Of a DNA stretch of 64,000 bases, positions 52,442-61,574 are shown piece after piece. A model generated the notes under the pieces. That model saw only the letters and a list, made by a program, of their open reading frames with translations. It was not told the DNA's origin and made no database searches. The position numbers and the translations under genes are program-made. This stretch comes from Flavobacterium sp. MedPE-SWcel (GTDB taxonomy: Bacteria > Bacteroidota > Bacteroidia > Flavobacteriales > Flavobacteriaceae): the NCBI GenBank assembly GCA_001874325.1, contig MPCW01000001.1, forward strand, positions 62,001-126,000, written 5' to 3'. Numbering within the stretch: the stretch's first letter is position 1; the number at the start of each line of letters is the position of its first letter.

Positions 52442-53281
52442 TTATGCGTTGTTAGCACGAGCTCTAAAACGTCTGTAAGTTTGAGCTATTGTAAACCCAG
52501 CCTCATCAATAGAGTAAGTTAATTTATCAATTTTAGATGTAAACGCATTGTAAGCAATTACAGCAAGTGTAGATGTTGCAATACCTGTTGCAGTATTAAT
52601 AAGTGCCTCAGAAATACCATTTGCAAGTGCAGCTGAATCTGGTGTAGAACCTGCTCCAAGTGCCGAGAACGCTTTAATCATACCCGTTACTGTACCTAAA
52701 AGACCACATAATGTACCAATAGATACTAATGTAGATATAACCACAAGGTTTTTCTCTAACATTGGCATTTCAAGAGATGTAGCTTCTTCAATTTCTTGTT
52801 GAATAGCTGCTTCTGCTCTTTCGCTATCAAAACCTTCTCTTTTTACTTCTTCATACTTTAACAAACCTGCTCTTACAACATTAGCAACAGTTCCCTGTTG
52901 TTTGTCACACTCAGCAATAGCTTCGTTAATATTACCTGCAGAGATTTGAGTTTGTACTTTTTTAACAAAAGCCTCAACATTTGCTTTACCTGCTGCTTTA
53001 CCAATCATGATTAGACGTTCGATAGAGAACACTACAGACATTAAGAATAATCCCATAAGTACTGGTACAACGTATCCTCCTTTGTAAACCATCGCTAAAT
53101 AGTTTCCTGGTATTGGGTGTCCTTCAGGATCACCATGCTGGAAGTTAGAAGGGTCTCCCATGATAAATTTCCATACAAGAGCTGCAACGATTAAACATAA
53201 TACAATTGCTAATCCTGCAAATAGATTAGAACCCTTAGATTCACCTTTCTTTTCGACCTTCTGAGTAGATGCGTTTGCCAT
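52442..53281 (-). CDS. exbB: MotA/TolQ/ExbB proton channel protein
   Basis: A 279-aa inner-membrane protein. A first helix (~22-43) is followed by the segment PVLMGLFLMSVVFSIERLIM, a cytoplasmic domain, and the conserved pair of helices in LVVISTLVSIGTLCGLLGTVTGMIKAF and ALINTATGIATSTLAVIAYNAF. The small-residue-rich GTVTGM and ATGIATS motifs are typical of ExbB/TolQ. First gene of the operon; it supplies proton-driven energy with ExbD to TonB. Confidence 0.94.
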   Translation of the reverse strand: MANASTQKVEKKGESKGSNLFAGLAIVLCLIVAALVWKFIMGDPSNFQHGDPEGHPIPGNYLAMVYKGGYVVPVLMGLFLMSVVFSIERLIMIGKAAGKANVEAFVKKVQTQISAGNINEAIAECDKQQGTVANVVRAGLLKYEEVKREGFDSERAEAAIQQEIEEATSLEMPMLEKNLVVISTLVSIGTLCGLLGTVTGMIKAFSALGAGSTPDSAALANGISEALINTATGIATSTLAVIAYNAFTSKIDKLTYSIDEAGFTIAQTYRRFRARANNA

Positions 53282-53649
53282 TTTTTCTAAAAAATTTAGT
53301 TTTTGATTTTTTTAAATAAAAGTTTCTTACTGTTTGTTTAACAACCTTATTTAATAAATAAGATCCGCAAATTTAATTTTTTAAGAGATAAAAAAAAATC
53401 ATTTCGATTTTTTTATCACTTCTTAACGTTAATTTATCATACAGCACATAACCGTAATTTTACATTTGCTGTTAATTTATTTACATTAAGTTGTTTTTGA
53501 CAACAAAAAACCCTGTTTTGTTAACGATAATTTTAATTTAATATAGATTACTTATAAATAACACAATTAAATTATTTTTATTGCTCTATCATTATATTTT
53601 TTAATCGTAAGCCTCATTATAACGATATAACTATAAAATAGTCAGATTT
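53282..53649. other. AT-rich gap between kmo and exbB
   Basis: A stretch of 368 bp with no gene seen. It holds the exbB promoter box near its left end. GTTGT/ACAAC flanking TTTTG near 53490, and on the minus strand AACAAAA/TTTTGTT, are weak hairpins that could end kmo transcripts. Confidence 0.5.
53368..53375 (-). promoter_or_regulatory. -7 box of the TonB-system operon
   Basis: Reads TAAATTTG on the minus strand, 86 bp before the exbB ATG, implying a leader of roughly 75-80 nt. Confidence 0.45.
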
Positions 53650-54990
53650 TTACTTCAACAATTCTATAATTTTATCTTCGACTTGCTGACTATCCCAAAG
53701 CTTATCGATATTATCTATTTGCATAATTTCATCCATAATGGCTTTTTGTTCGTCGCCAATAGCAAGTGCTTCGCTATATGGTCTATGACTAAATGTTACT
53801 CTACTATATAAAGGTATCCATTTATCTGGGTGCTTATCCGAGAAATGCTTTTCGATTTTTTTTCGCAACAAAAAATTATCGTCTGCTGTTTTAGAACTCA
53901 TCTCCATAAAATTACGATAAGACAGCTCTGCAATAGCGTCAGTATTTTGTTTACGACTCTTTTCATACATCTTAAAAATACTATTCCAATCGTCTCCGTA
54001 TTCTTGAATGAATTGATTCAACACTGTAACATCTTCAAAACCTGCATTCATACCATGTCCATAAAAAGGGACTATTGCATGACAGGCATCTCCTATAAGT
54101 GCCACTTTATCTTTATACGTCCAAGGGAAACATTTCATGGTTACCAATGTACTTGTTGGGTTTTTAAAGAAATCCTCTACAAGCATTGGTATTACATCTT
54201 TAGTAGATGGGAAGTGGGTTGCAAAGAATTGCTCTAATGTTTCTTTATCATTTAACGAATCAAAAGAGTTCTCTCCTTTAAATGGCATAAACAAAGTACA
54301 TGTAAAGCTACCATCTAAATTCGGCAATGCTATTAACATAAAATCTTGCCTTGGCCATATATGTAACGAATTCTTGTCTAGCTTATGAGTACCATCATCA
54401 TTTGCCGGGATATTAAGTTCTTTATACCCTAAACTTAAAAAATCTTGTGAATAATTAAACATACTTTGACGCTGCATTCTATGTCTTACTCTTGAGAAAG
54501 CACCATCAGCACCAAACACCATATCATAGTTATGATCGTCCCACACTCCTCTTTCTTCTTTACCAGAATGTAATGTTGCTGTCGAAAGGTCTACATCCCA
54601 TATTTTAGTTTCAAAGAAAAACTCAACACCCTCAGATTCTGCTAATGAGATCATTTTTCTATTAAGAACTCCACGAGATATAGAATAAATACTTTCTCCT
54701 TCTTTACCGTAATATTGATAATTAAGTGGCTGATCTACTAAATGTATCGCTCGCTTATCCATCGATATTGCTATTTTTCGAACTTCGTCACCAAGGCCAA
54801 GGTCATCTAAGGCTTTCCAACCACGGTCTGACATTGCAAGGTTAATGGAACGTCCAGAAAATTGTACTGTTCTGATATCTTGACTACGGTCGAACACATG
54901 TACTGTGTGCCCTGCTCGTTTAAGGTATATTGCTAATAAAGATCCTACAAGTCCAGAACCTACTACCGCAATTTTTAAGGGAGTTTGCAT
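53650..54990 (-). CDS. kmo: Kynurenine 3-monooxygenase
   Basis: A 446-aa flavoprotein hydroxylase that turns L-kynurenine into 3-hydroxykynurenine. The FAD motif VVGSGLVGS, the FSGRSINLAMSDRG block that is highly specific for KMO, and GDACHAIVPFYGHGMNAGFEDV (FAD ribityl site) are visible. Length matches bacterial KMO without the C-terminal membrane helix. The pathway leads to quinolinate and NAD, or to tryptophan breakdown. Kynureninase, tryptophan dioxygenase and 3-HAO genes are not in the window. Confidence 0.93.
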   Translation of the reverse strand: MQTPLKIAVVGSGLVGSLLAIYLKRAGHTVHVFDRSQDIRTVQFSGRSINLAMSDRGWKALDDLGLGDEVRKIAISMDKRAIHLVDQPLNYQYYGKEGESIYSISRGVLNRKMISLAESEGVEFFFETKIWDVDLSTATLHSGKEERGVWDDHNYDMVFGADGAFSRVRHRMQRQSMFNYSQDFLSLGYKELNIPANDDGTHKLDKNSLHIWPRQDFMLIALPNLDGSFTCTLFMPFKGENSFDSLNDKETLEQFFATHFPSTKDVIPMLVEDFFKNPTSTLVTMKCFPWTYKDKVALIGDACHAIVPFYGHGMNAGFEDVTVLNQFIQEYGDDWNSIFKMYEKSRKQNTDAIAELSYRNFMEMSSKTADDNFLLRKKIEKHFSDKHPDKWIPLYSRVTFSHRPYSEALAIGDEQKAIMDEIMQIDNIDKLWDSQQVEDKIIELLK

Positions 54991-55011
54991 GAGATTTTTT
55001 GTAATACCTCA

Positions 55012-55019
55012 CAAAAATA
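55012..55019 (-). promoter_or_regulatory. -7 box of kmo
   Basis: Reads TATTTTTG on the minus strand, 22 bp before the ATG. Confidence 0.5.
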
Positions 55020-55201
55020 CTTAATTAAAAAATTATTAACCTTAGTTTGTTCTATTTATTTACATGCTTATTAAGCTTTAAAAACATGTATTACTTAGCA
55101 ACATAATCGTCAAAGCACATAAAAAGTTTAAAAGTGTCTTTGATCGTAAGTATTACTTTTTAATTAATTTCGTTTTCAAGAAACTATTATAAAGGTTTGA
55201 T

Positions 55202-55831
55202 ATGACTACTACTAAAGATTTTTCTAGCTTCAATAAAGTTGTTGAACTAGACCTTAAAGAAGAGATTAAACAATCAGGCAGTATACAATCATTTAAAAAA
55301 GGGGAAACTTTAATTAGAGAGGGGCAATTTTTAAAAACACTTCCTATTGTATTAAGCGGATCTATTAGAGTATTTCAAACTAATGAAGATCGAGAAATAT
55401 TACTTTACTATGTATTACCACAAGAAACATGCATCATGTCATTAGCAGCTTGCTTGTTTAATAATGAAAGTACTTCTAGCGCCGTAACAGAAGAAGATAC
55501 AGAAATATTATTCGTCCCTTCAAGTTTTGTTCAAATATGGCAGAAAAAATATGCTTCATGGAACGAGTATATAATGAAAGCTTACAGAAATAGATATGAT
55601 GAGTTGTTAGACTCTTTTAATAATGTTGTTTTTAAAAAAATAGATCAAAGAGTACTAACCTATCTAAATGAATACGCAACAACTCATAATACTCAAAACA
55701 TACCATTATCGCATCAGGCTTTAGCTTATGAATTAGGAACTACACGAGTTGTAATATCTAGAATTCTTAAAAATCATGAAACACAAGGGAAAATTATCCT
55801 TCATAGAGGCTATATCGAGTTAAGAAAATAA
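55202..55831 (+). CDS. Crp/Fnr-family transcription factor
   Basis: A 209-aa regulator with the beta-roll sensor (~20-120, SFKKGETLIREGQFLKTLPIVLSGSIRVF). Its winged helix-turn-helix reads LSHQALAYELGTTRVVISRILKNHE. The cysteine pair in ETCIMSLAACLF could be redox-sensitive, but the spacing is not that of a 4Fe-4S Fnr. It is 78 bp before a secreted isochorismatase-fold hydrolase gene, which it may control. A small GTATC/GATAC hairpin lies between the two. Confidence 0.88.
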   Translation: MTTTKDFSSFNKVVELDLKEEIKQSGSIQSFKKGETLIREGQFLKTLPIVLSGSIRVFQTNEDREILLYYVLPQETCIMSLAACLFNNESTSSAVTEEDTEILFVPSSFVQIWQKKYASWNEYIMKAYRNRYDELLDSFNNVVFKKIDQRVLTYLNEYATTHNTQNIPLSHQALAYELGTTRVVISRILKNHETQGKIILHRGYIELRK

Positions 55832-55909
55832 AACTTATGTATCTTTTGATACCGTTTCTTGCTTGCTTATAGAGCGAAATTTGCTGTATTAATCTAAAAA
55901 TTTAATACA

Positions 55910-56659
55910 ATGAACACTCAGAAATTTAAAACGGTATTAATTATCATCGGCCTTAACTTATTTACTTGCAACTCTCTTGTCGCACAACTTCCTGATCCAG
56001 GGTTTGAAATTGACAAACGTACTGCAATTGTAATTACAGATCCTCAAAATGATTTTTTAAGTAAAGATGGAATTGCTTGGGGGCTAGTTGGACCTAGTGT
56101 TGAAAAGAATAACACTATTGAAAACATTGAAACACTTTTTAAACTAGGAGAAAAATATAATATCCCTGTATTTATTTCTCCCCATTTACTTTACGACCAC
56201 GATCATAAATGGCAATTTAATGGCGCTATGCTCGAATTTGCAAAAAGTGTAAACTTATTAAAAAAGAATCATCCTACTCAAGAAAATGTTAGTACAGGAA
56301 ACTCAGGAGCTGATATCTATAAATTGTACAAGAAGTATATTGATAAAGGGAATGTAACTATTACTTCTCCACACAAAGTATTTGGCCCAGAGTCTAATGA
56401 TCTCGTTTTACAACTAAGAAAACAAAAAATAGACAAAGTTATACTAGCAGGAATGTTATCTAATTTATGTACTGAGTCTCATTTAAGAGAACTTGTAGAG
56501 CAAGGCTTTGAAGTTGCTGTTGTTAAAGATGCAACTGCTGCCGCAATTTTACCTAACATAGATGGTTATGAAATTGCTCTAGCCAATTTTTCTTTAATAA
56601 GTAGCCATGTATTTACTACAAAGGAAATCAAGAAAGCCTTTTCTAACACAAAGCTTTAA
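55910..56659 (+). CDS. Exported isochorismatase-fold cysteine hydrolase
   Basis: A 249-aa cysteine hydrolase with a signal peptide (~1-25, ending LVAQ), unusual for this mostly cytoplasmic family. The Asp-Lys-Cys triad is D44 (ITDPQNDF), K156 (SPHKVFGP) and C187 (LSNLCTES). Relatives act on isochorismate, nicotinamide, N-carbamoyl compounds and ureas. The substrate is unknown. Upstream Crp/Fnr gene in the same direction. Confidence 0.87.
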   Translation: MNTQKFKTVLIIIGLNLFTCNSLVAQLPDPGFEIDKRTAIVITDPQNDFLSKDGIAWGLVGPSVEKNNTIENIETLFKLGEKYNIPVFISPHLLYDHDHKWQFNGAMLEFAKSVNLLKKNHPTQENVSTGNSGADIYKLYKKYIDKGNVTITSPHKVFGPESNDLVLQLRKQKIDKVILAGMLSNLCTESHLRELVEQGFEVAVVKDATAAAILPNIDGYEIALANFSLISSHVFTTKEIKKAFSNTKL

Positions 56660-56676
56660 AAACAATAACCTCATAT

Positions 56677-56714
56677 AAAAGAAGGGAAGAGCATTAATAC
56701 TCTTCCCTTCTTTT
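56677..56714. terminator. Bidirectional terminator after the hydrolase
   Basis: 15-bp stem with an 8-base loop (core GGGAAGAG/CTCTTCCC), flanked by AAAA and TTTT. Also serves the convergent protease gene. Confidence 0.88.
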
Positions 56715-56729
56715 ATTAGCTTAATAATT

Positions 56730-57761
56730 TTACTCTTTAGTTATTCTAGCTTCAGAAACTAAACCCTGTCTTAAAATAACAATGGAGAACTTTTCTCCTA
56801 CTTTTATAGCTTTCATTTTATCCCTTAAAGAATATATGGCTTCTTGATCTACTAATTTAACTCCTGCAATTTCTAAAAGAATATCCCCTCCTAAAAGTAA
56901 TTCCATATCACCTATTACAGAGGGTATAAACCCACCTCTAAGGCCTATTTTTGCAGCTGTACCTTTTGATGAAACTTTTGTTATAAGTACTCCTGTATCT
57001 TGTGGTATATTTAATATTCGAGCCACTTCATGAGGTAATAATACAGATTCTACCCCTATCCAAGTTGTAGATTCTTCCTCTAATATCTTTTTTGCTGTAT
57101 TTGATGAAACTGCAAAACTAATACCATCAAACCCTCCAGATCGAGTAAGTATTCTACTCGCAATACCCACAACCTCTCCTTTCATATTAAAAACAGGGCC
57201 TCCAGAATTACCTGGATTTATAGCAGCATCTGTTTGTAAAAAACTTATTTTTTGAAAGTTATGATTTAAATTCTCAGGTACATATCGCCCGCTAACTATT
57301 CCTTTAGTAAGCGATTGCTTTAAACCATATGGTGCACCTAAAACAAAAATATCTTCACCAACATCTACTTTATCTGAATCTCCAATACGTGCTACTTTTT
57401 TTCCTTCTAGATCAAACTCCCCAACTATTTTGATTAAAGCTATATCTGCATTTGAATTTGATGAGACAACCTCTGCTTTATAAGAGTCTCCATTTCTAAA
57501 CTCTACTCTTATTTCTTCTGATGCATTTATAACATGTTCTGCTGTCCAGATCAAACCATCTTTAGAAACAAGTACTCCTGACCCTAATGATAACTCTGAA
57601 GATACTTTCTGATTCTCAATAACTCTTGAATAATCATGACTTATAATATCTATATAGACTACTGAGTTATTAACTTCCTTATAAAGTTCGGGAAGTTTTT
57701 TATTTTGAGCATAAATACTACTAAATACTAAAAACAATAAACAGGATAATTTCTTAATCAT
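56730..57761 (-). CDS. S1C trypsin-like serine protease with PDZ domain (HtrA-like)
   Basis: A 343-aa exported protease with a signal peptide (1-19, SIYAQ). The triad is H76 (TAEHV), D106 (NADIAL) and S186 (GNSGGP). One PDZ domain spans roughly residues 235-340, with TKVSSKGTAAKIGL and GGDILLEIAG. The group handles damaged envelope proteins; one PDZ and modest length make it DegS-like in build, but the signal peptide suggests a soluble periplasmic protein. Overlaps the ion-channel gene by 8 bp, so the two are co-translated. Confidence 0.9.
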   Translation of the reverse strand: MIKKLSCLLFLVFSSIYAQNKKLPELYKEVNNSVVYIDIISHDYSRVIENQKVSSELSLGSGVLVSKDGLIWTAEHVINASEEIRVEFRNGDSYKAEVVSSNSNADIALIKIVGEFDLEGKKVARIGDSDKVDVGEDIFVLGAPYGLKQSLTKGIVSGRYVPENLNHNFQKISFLQTDAAINPGNSGGPVFNMKGEVVGIASRILTRSGGFDGISFAVSSNTAKKILEEESTTWIGVESVLLPHEVARILNIPQDTGVLITKVSSKGTAAKIGLRGGFIPSVIGDMELLLGGDILLEIAGVKLVDQEAIYSLRDKMKAIKVGEKFSIVILRQGLVSEARITKE

Positions 57762-58422
57762 TATTTTGTGTGTTTTGATTTATATACTTCCCCACTACAA
57801 CAGCAGATATAATTACTAAATAAATTTGACCTATTAATCCTATAAGTATAGTTGCTTTTTGTGCTAAAGGTGTAATCGGCATAATATCCCCATAACCAAT
57901 AGTTAGTAAAGTAATGTAACTAAAATACAACAGGTCATCAGTCAAAGAATTTGAGTTGGTTATTAAAAAGCCTTGAAAAGATTCTGGATTTGCCATCTCA
58001 ATACTAATACATATAAAAAAACCTATCAACCCTAAAGACACATAGCCACTTATAAGCCCGAAAATAACATTGTTATTAACTCGTTTTGCTACCCAAACCT
58101 GTTTAATTATTCGGTGAGTTACTACAATGTAAAACAAAAAGTAACTTGCCATTCTTATAAAACTATAAAGATCTGTATCAGGATTCCTAACTAAACTTGT
58201 ACCAAAAACAATAGATATAACCGCAAGTAAAACAATAAGAAACCACATTAACTTCTTATTCTTTGAGACCAATATAATGCCTGCTAGCAAATTAATTTGA
58301 AACAAAACTGGCATAAAAACAGATTCAAATATAACCGCAGGAACTACTAATGAGCCAAACAAAATAGCTATTTGGCTAAAAAAGAAAATCTCAAAACGAT
58401 ATGGATACAGTTTTTGTAACAT
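57754..58422 (-). CDS. Potassium-channel-type membrane protein
   Basis: A 222-aa protein with about six hydrophobic segments and, near the end, the pore loop LLTIGYGDIMP with the selectivity filter TIGYGD (174-179) between the last two helices. No RCK or cyclic-nucleotide domain is attached. Ends 8 bp inside the protease gene and begins 31 bp after the RND pump gene, so it is part of the efflux operon's transcript. A role in K+ flux or membrane potential is the family expectation. Confidence 0.88.
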   Translation of the reverse strand: MLQKLYPYRFEIFFFSQIAILFGSLVVPAVIFESVFMPVLFQINLLAGIILVSKNKKLMWFLIVLLAVISIVFGTSLVRNPDTDLYSFIRMASYFLFYIVVTHRIIKQVWVAKRVNNNVIFGLISGYVSLGLIGFFICISIEMANPESFQGFLITNSNSLTDDLLYFSYITLLTIGYGDIMPITPLAQKATILIGLIGQIYLVIISAVVVGKYINQNTQNND

Positions 58423-58453
58423 GCAATAACTTACCTAAGTTCATTTCTATTCA

Positions 58454-61400
58454 TTAGTCTAATAACTCTTCATTAAAAGTATAATCTTTATAATTTACTT
58501 TATAAAGCACACTGTAAAATGCTGGTATAAACAGTAGTGTTATTACTGTCCCAAACAATAGTCCAATCATGATAGTTACTGCCATAGGCTCCCACATTTC
58601 TCCCCCTCCTAGGTACAACGGTATTAACCCCAATACTGTCGTAAAGGTTGCTAATAAAATTGGTCTAAATCGTTGTAGGCAAGCTGCAATAATTGCATCT
58701 TGAGTTTTGCGTTCTTTTTCTTCTGTTTCAATACAATCAACAAGTACAATAGCATTGTTAATTACAATTCCTGCAAGCGATATGACCCCTAAAAAGGCCA
58801 TGAATCCAAAAGGAACTCCAAAAATCAACAACCCTATAACCATACCTATAACTCCTAGTGGAATGGTACTTACTATCATTGTCATTTTTCTAAAAGAGTT
58901 AAACTGAATAATCAATAGCATTATAATAATAAAGGCAGATAATGGTAAGTAAGAAGCTACAGCTCCCATATTCTCTGCTGAACTTTCGGCATCTCCACCT
59001 AAACTATAGGTATAGCCCTTACCCCATACTTCTTCTTTTTCCTTCAACCAAGGTTTTATCACCTTCATAATTTCTGAAGCATTTCCACTCTCAGTTAACT
59101 CACTAGATATATTAATGGTACGTGTTAAGTCTAGACGTTTTATTTTTGAATATTGCCATTTAGGAACTATTGATGCAACCTGTAACAACGGTACACTTTT
59201 ACCTGAGTTTTGAGCATAAACATTTAATGTTTCTAAAGATGTTAATGATTGTTGCTTACTCTGATTACTTAGCATTACGATAGGAATAGTTTTATCGCTC
59301 TCTCTATATTCCCCCGCCTGAAAACCATCTAAAACTGTTTGTAATGATATTGCTATATCTTGATTAGTAACCCCTGCTGATTGTGCTTTATTAGGATCTA
59401 TCTTAATCACAAACTTTTTACCTTTTGGCCCCCAGTCATCTTTAATATTCTTGGTTCCTGAAACACTAAATAGCTTCGATTTTATCTCCTCGGCAATACT
59501 AGCCAGCTTGTCAGGATTATCTCCAGACATTTTAATCTCTATAGGAGTTCCTCCTCCTCCAGAGCTTAACAAACCTACTTTAATATCTGCATTAGGAAAG
59601 TTTTGAAGGCTAAACTCATCTAATTTCTTCACCATTTCTGAATTAATCAAAAATGAAGATGTATTTACAAGAATATGTGCATAGTTAGAGTTAGGTTCGT
59701 CTGCACTATAACCTAAGTCATATGACGAAGGACCTTCCCCTATAAATGCTGACCAATCTACAATTCCATTAATTCTTTCCTCTGTAACTTTTAATTCTTT
59801 TGATATATAATCTTCTATCGCTAAAACAGTTGCAGTAGTACTTTCTATTTTTGTTCCCTCTGGTAAATTAATATCAATGGTAATCATGTTTCGATCACTA
59901 TCAGGGAAGAATACAAACCCTAATTTTGTAAACCCAAATATGGAAAGAAAGAACATTAAAACAATACCCGCTAGTACAGATCGTTTCCATGATAATGCTA
60001 ATAGTATAAGATCTTTATATTTCAGCTTTAAGGTATTAATCATTTTATCTAAAAAGCTAGGGTTTGCTTCATCCTTCTTTTTTACTTTTAAGAAGAATAC
60101 ACAAAATAGCGTTACTATACTTAACGCAATTATCCAAGATGATAGTAAAGCAATAGTAATTACTACGAAAATTGGTCCCATAATATCACCCATTACAGAT
60201 TCTGCCATAAAGAAAGCTAAAAATGCCGCAGATGTGGTTAGGGTTGAAATTAATAAAGGCGTAAATAATTCTGCACACGAATCCATTGCTGCCTTCTTGA
60301 TGGGGACTCCATTTTCAACTTTCACCATTATAGATTCTGCCACAACAATTGCATTATCTACCATCATTCCTAGAGCCATAATTAAGGCTGCTAGCGATAT
60401 CTGATTTAACCCGACACCAATTAATCCCATAACCATTAATGTAGTAATAGTTACAATTGGAATTAAACTCGCAATAACCAATCCAGTACGAATACCTAAA
60501 AAGAATAGCATTACTGCCAACACTATAGCTATCGACTGTAATAAGTTACTAATAAACCCATCAATTTTTAAGTCAATATATTCATCTATAGAAGCTATTC
60601 TAATTACTTCTAGCCCTACAGGTAATTTTTCTTCCCAGTTCTTTAAAACAACATCTAACTCTTCTCCTAACTTAATAATATTTGCCCCTTCTTTTAACGA
60701 AACATGAAGGGATATTGCATCTTTACCATTAATTCTTACTTTTTGTTTAGGAGGGTCAATGTATCCTTTTTTTACATCTGTAATATCTTCAAGAGCGATT
60801 ACTTGACCGTTATCTCCAACAGGAATTAGCATTTCTTTAATATCATCAATATTATTAAAGTTCCCTGTAGGTTCTAATATAATTCGTTCATCTTCTACAT
60901 TAATCGTTCCTCCAGAACTTAATATATTAGTATTACTAATAATACTTTGTAGCTTACTCGATGTTAGCCCATAAGTTTTCAGTTTTGCATTTTCAAATTC
61001 TACAAAAACGCGCTCTTCTTGCGCACCATTCATTTCTACTTTCGCAGCATCATCTAGTTTTATAAGATCATCTCTAAGATCGTCGGCATAGTTTTTCATC
61101 TCTGTATAAGAGAATCCATCACTCACTACCCCAACTGCAATACCAAACACTTCCCCTATTCCATCATCATTTAATTGAGGGGTTACATTACTAGGTAGTC
61201 CTTCGATAGTATTTAATTTTCTACGTAGTCTATCCCAAACTGATTGTAGTTTTTCTGGTGTAACATCCATTTTTAACTCAACACTCACCACAGATAGCCC
61301 TGTACGAGATGTACTTGTAACCTTTTTCAACTCAGGTAACTCTTGTGCTATTTTCTCAATCTTATCAGTAACTAATTCTTCAACACGTTCTGGACTGGCT

Positions 61401-61558
61401 CCTGGGAAAGATGAAACCACACTAGCCACACGAACGGTATATGGTGGCATACTATCACGAGAGAGTGATTGATAAAGAAACATACCCATTACCATTACTA
61501 CGGCAAGAATACTTAAAACAACTCTGTTTTTTTCAATTGAAAACTTGGTAAGATTCAT
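58454..61558 (-). CDS. RND-family efflux permease (AcrB-like)
   Basis: A 1034-aa inner-membrane pump driven by protons. Twelve helices in two sets of six and two large periplasmic loops are apparent from the segment pattern. Helix 4 carries GMMVDNAIVVAESI with one Asp; the second Asp of E. coli AcrB is Asn here, a form I believe common in this branch. FPGASPERVEELVTDKIE near the N terminus and GVISLAGIVINNAIVLVDCIE in the second half are typical of RND exporters. With the adaptor and TolC genes upstream it forms a full tripartite efflux system. Substrate unknown. Confidence 0.93.
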   Translation of the reverse strand: MNLTKFSIEKNRVVLSILAVVMVMGMFLYQSLSRDSMPPYTVRVASVVSSFPGASPERVEELVTDKIEKIAQELPELKKVTSTSRTGLSVVSVELKMDVTPEKLQSVWDRLRRKLNTIEGLPSNVTPQLNDDGIGEVFGIAVGVVSDGFSYTEMKNYADDLRDDLIKLDDAAKVEMNGAQEERVFVEFENAKLKTYGLTSSKLQSIISNTNILSSGGTINVEDERIILEPTGNFNNIDDIKEMLIPVGDNGQVIALEDITDVKKGYIDPPKQKVRINGKDAISLHVSLKEGANIIKLGEELDVVLKNWEEKLPVGLEVIRIASIDEYIDLKIDGFISNLLQSIAIVLAVMLFFLGIRTGLVIASLIPIVTITTLMVMGLIGVGLNQISLAALIMALGMMVDNAIVVAESIMVKVENGVPIKKAAMDSCAELFTPLLISTLTTSAAFLAFFMAESVMGDIMGPIFVVITIALLSSWIIALSIVTLFCVFFLKVKKKDEANPSFLDKMINTLKLKYKDLILLALSWKRSVLAGIVLMFFLSIFGFTKLGFVFFPDSDRNMITIDINLPEGTKIESTTATVLAIEDYISKELKVTEERINGIVDWSAFIGEGPSSYDLGYSADEPNSNYAHILVNTSSFLINSEMVKKLDEFSLQNFPNADIKVGLLSSGGGGTPIEIKMSGDNPDKLASIAEEIKSKLFSVSGTKNIKDDWGPKGKKFVIKIDPNKAQSAGVTNQDIAISLQTVLDGFQAGEYRESDKTIPIVMLSNQSKQQSLTSLETLNVYAQNSGKSVPLLQVASIVPKWQYSKIKRLDLTRTINISSELTESGNASEIMKVIKPWLKEKEEVWGKGYTYSLGGDAESSAENMGAVASYLPLSAFIIIMLLIIQFNSFRKMTMIVSTIPLGVIGMVIGLLIFGVPFGFMAFLGVISLAGIVINNAIVLVDCIETEEKERKTQDAIIAACLQRFRPILLATFTTVLGLIPLYLGGGEMWEPMAVTIMIGLLFGTVITLLFIPAFYSVLYKVNYKDYTFNEELLD

Positions 61559-61574
61559 AGGCTTTGCTTTAATA

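Noticed and set aside
59877..60404. 175-aa open frame on the plus strand
   Set aside because: Antisense to the RND permease; no family resemblance and no promoter box.
58454..61558. Inactive RND pump because helix 4 has VDN instead of VDD
   Set aside because: The single-Asp form is, to my knowledge, common in this phylum, and the rest of the pump is complete.
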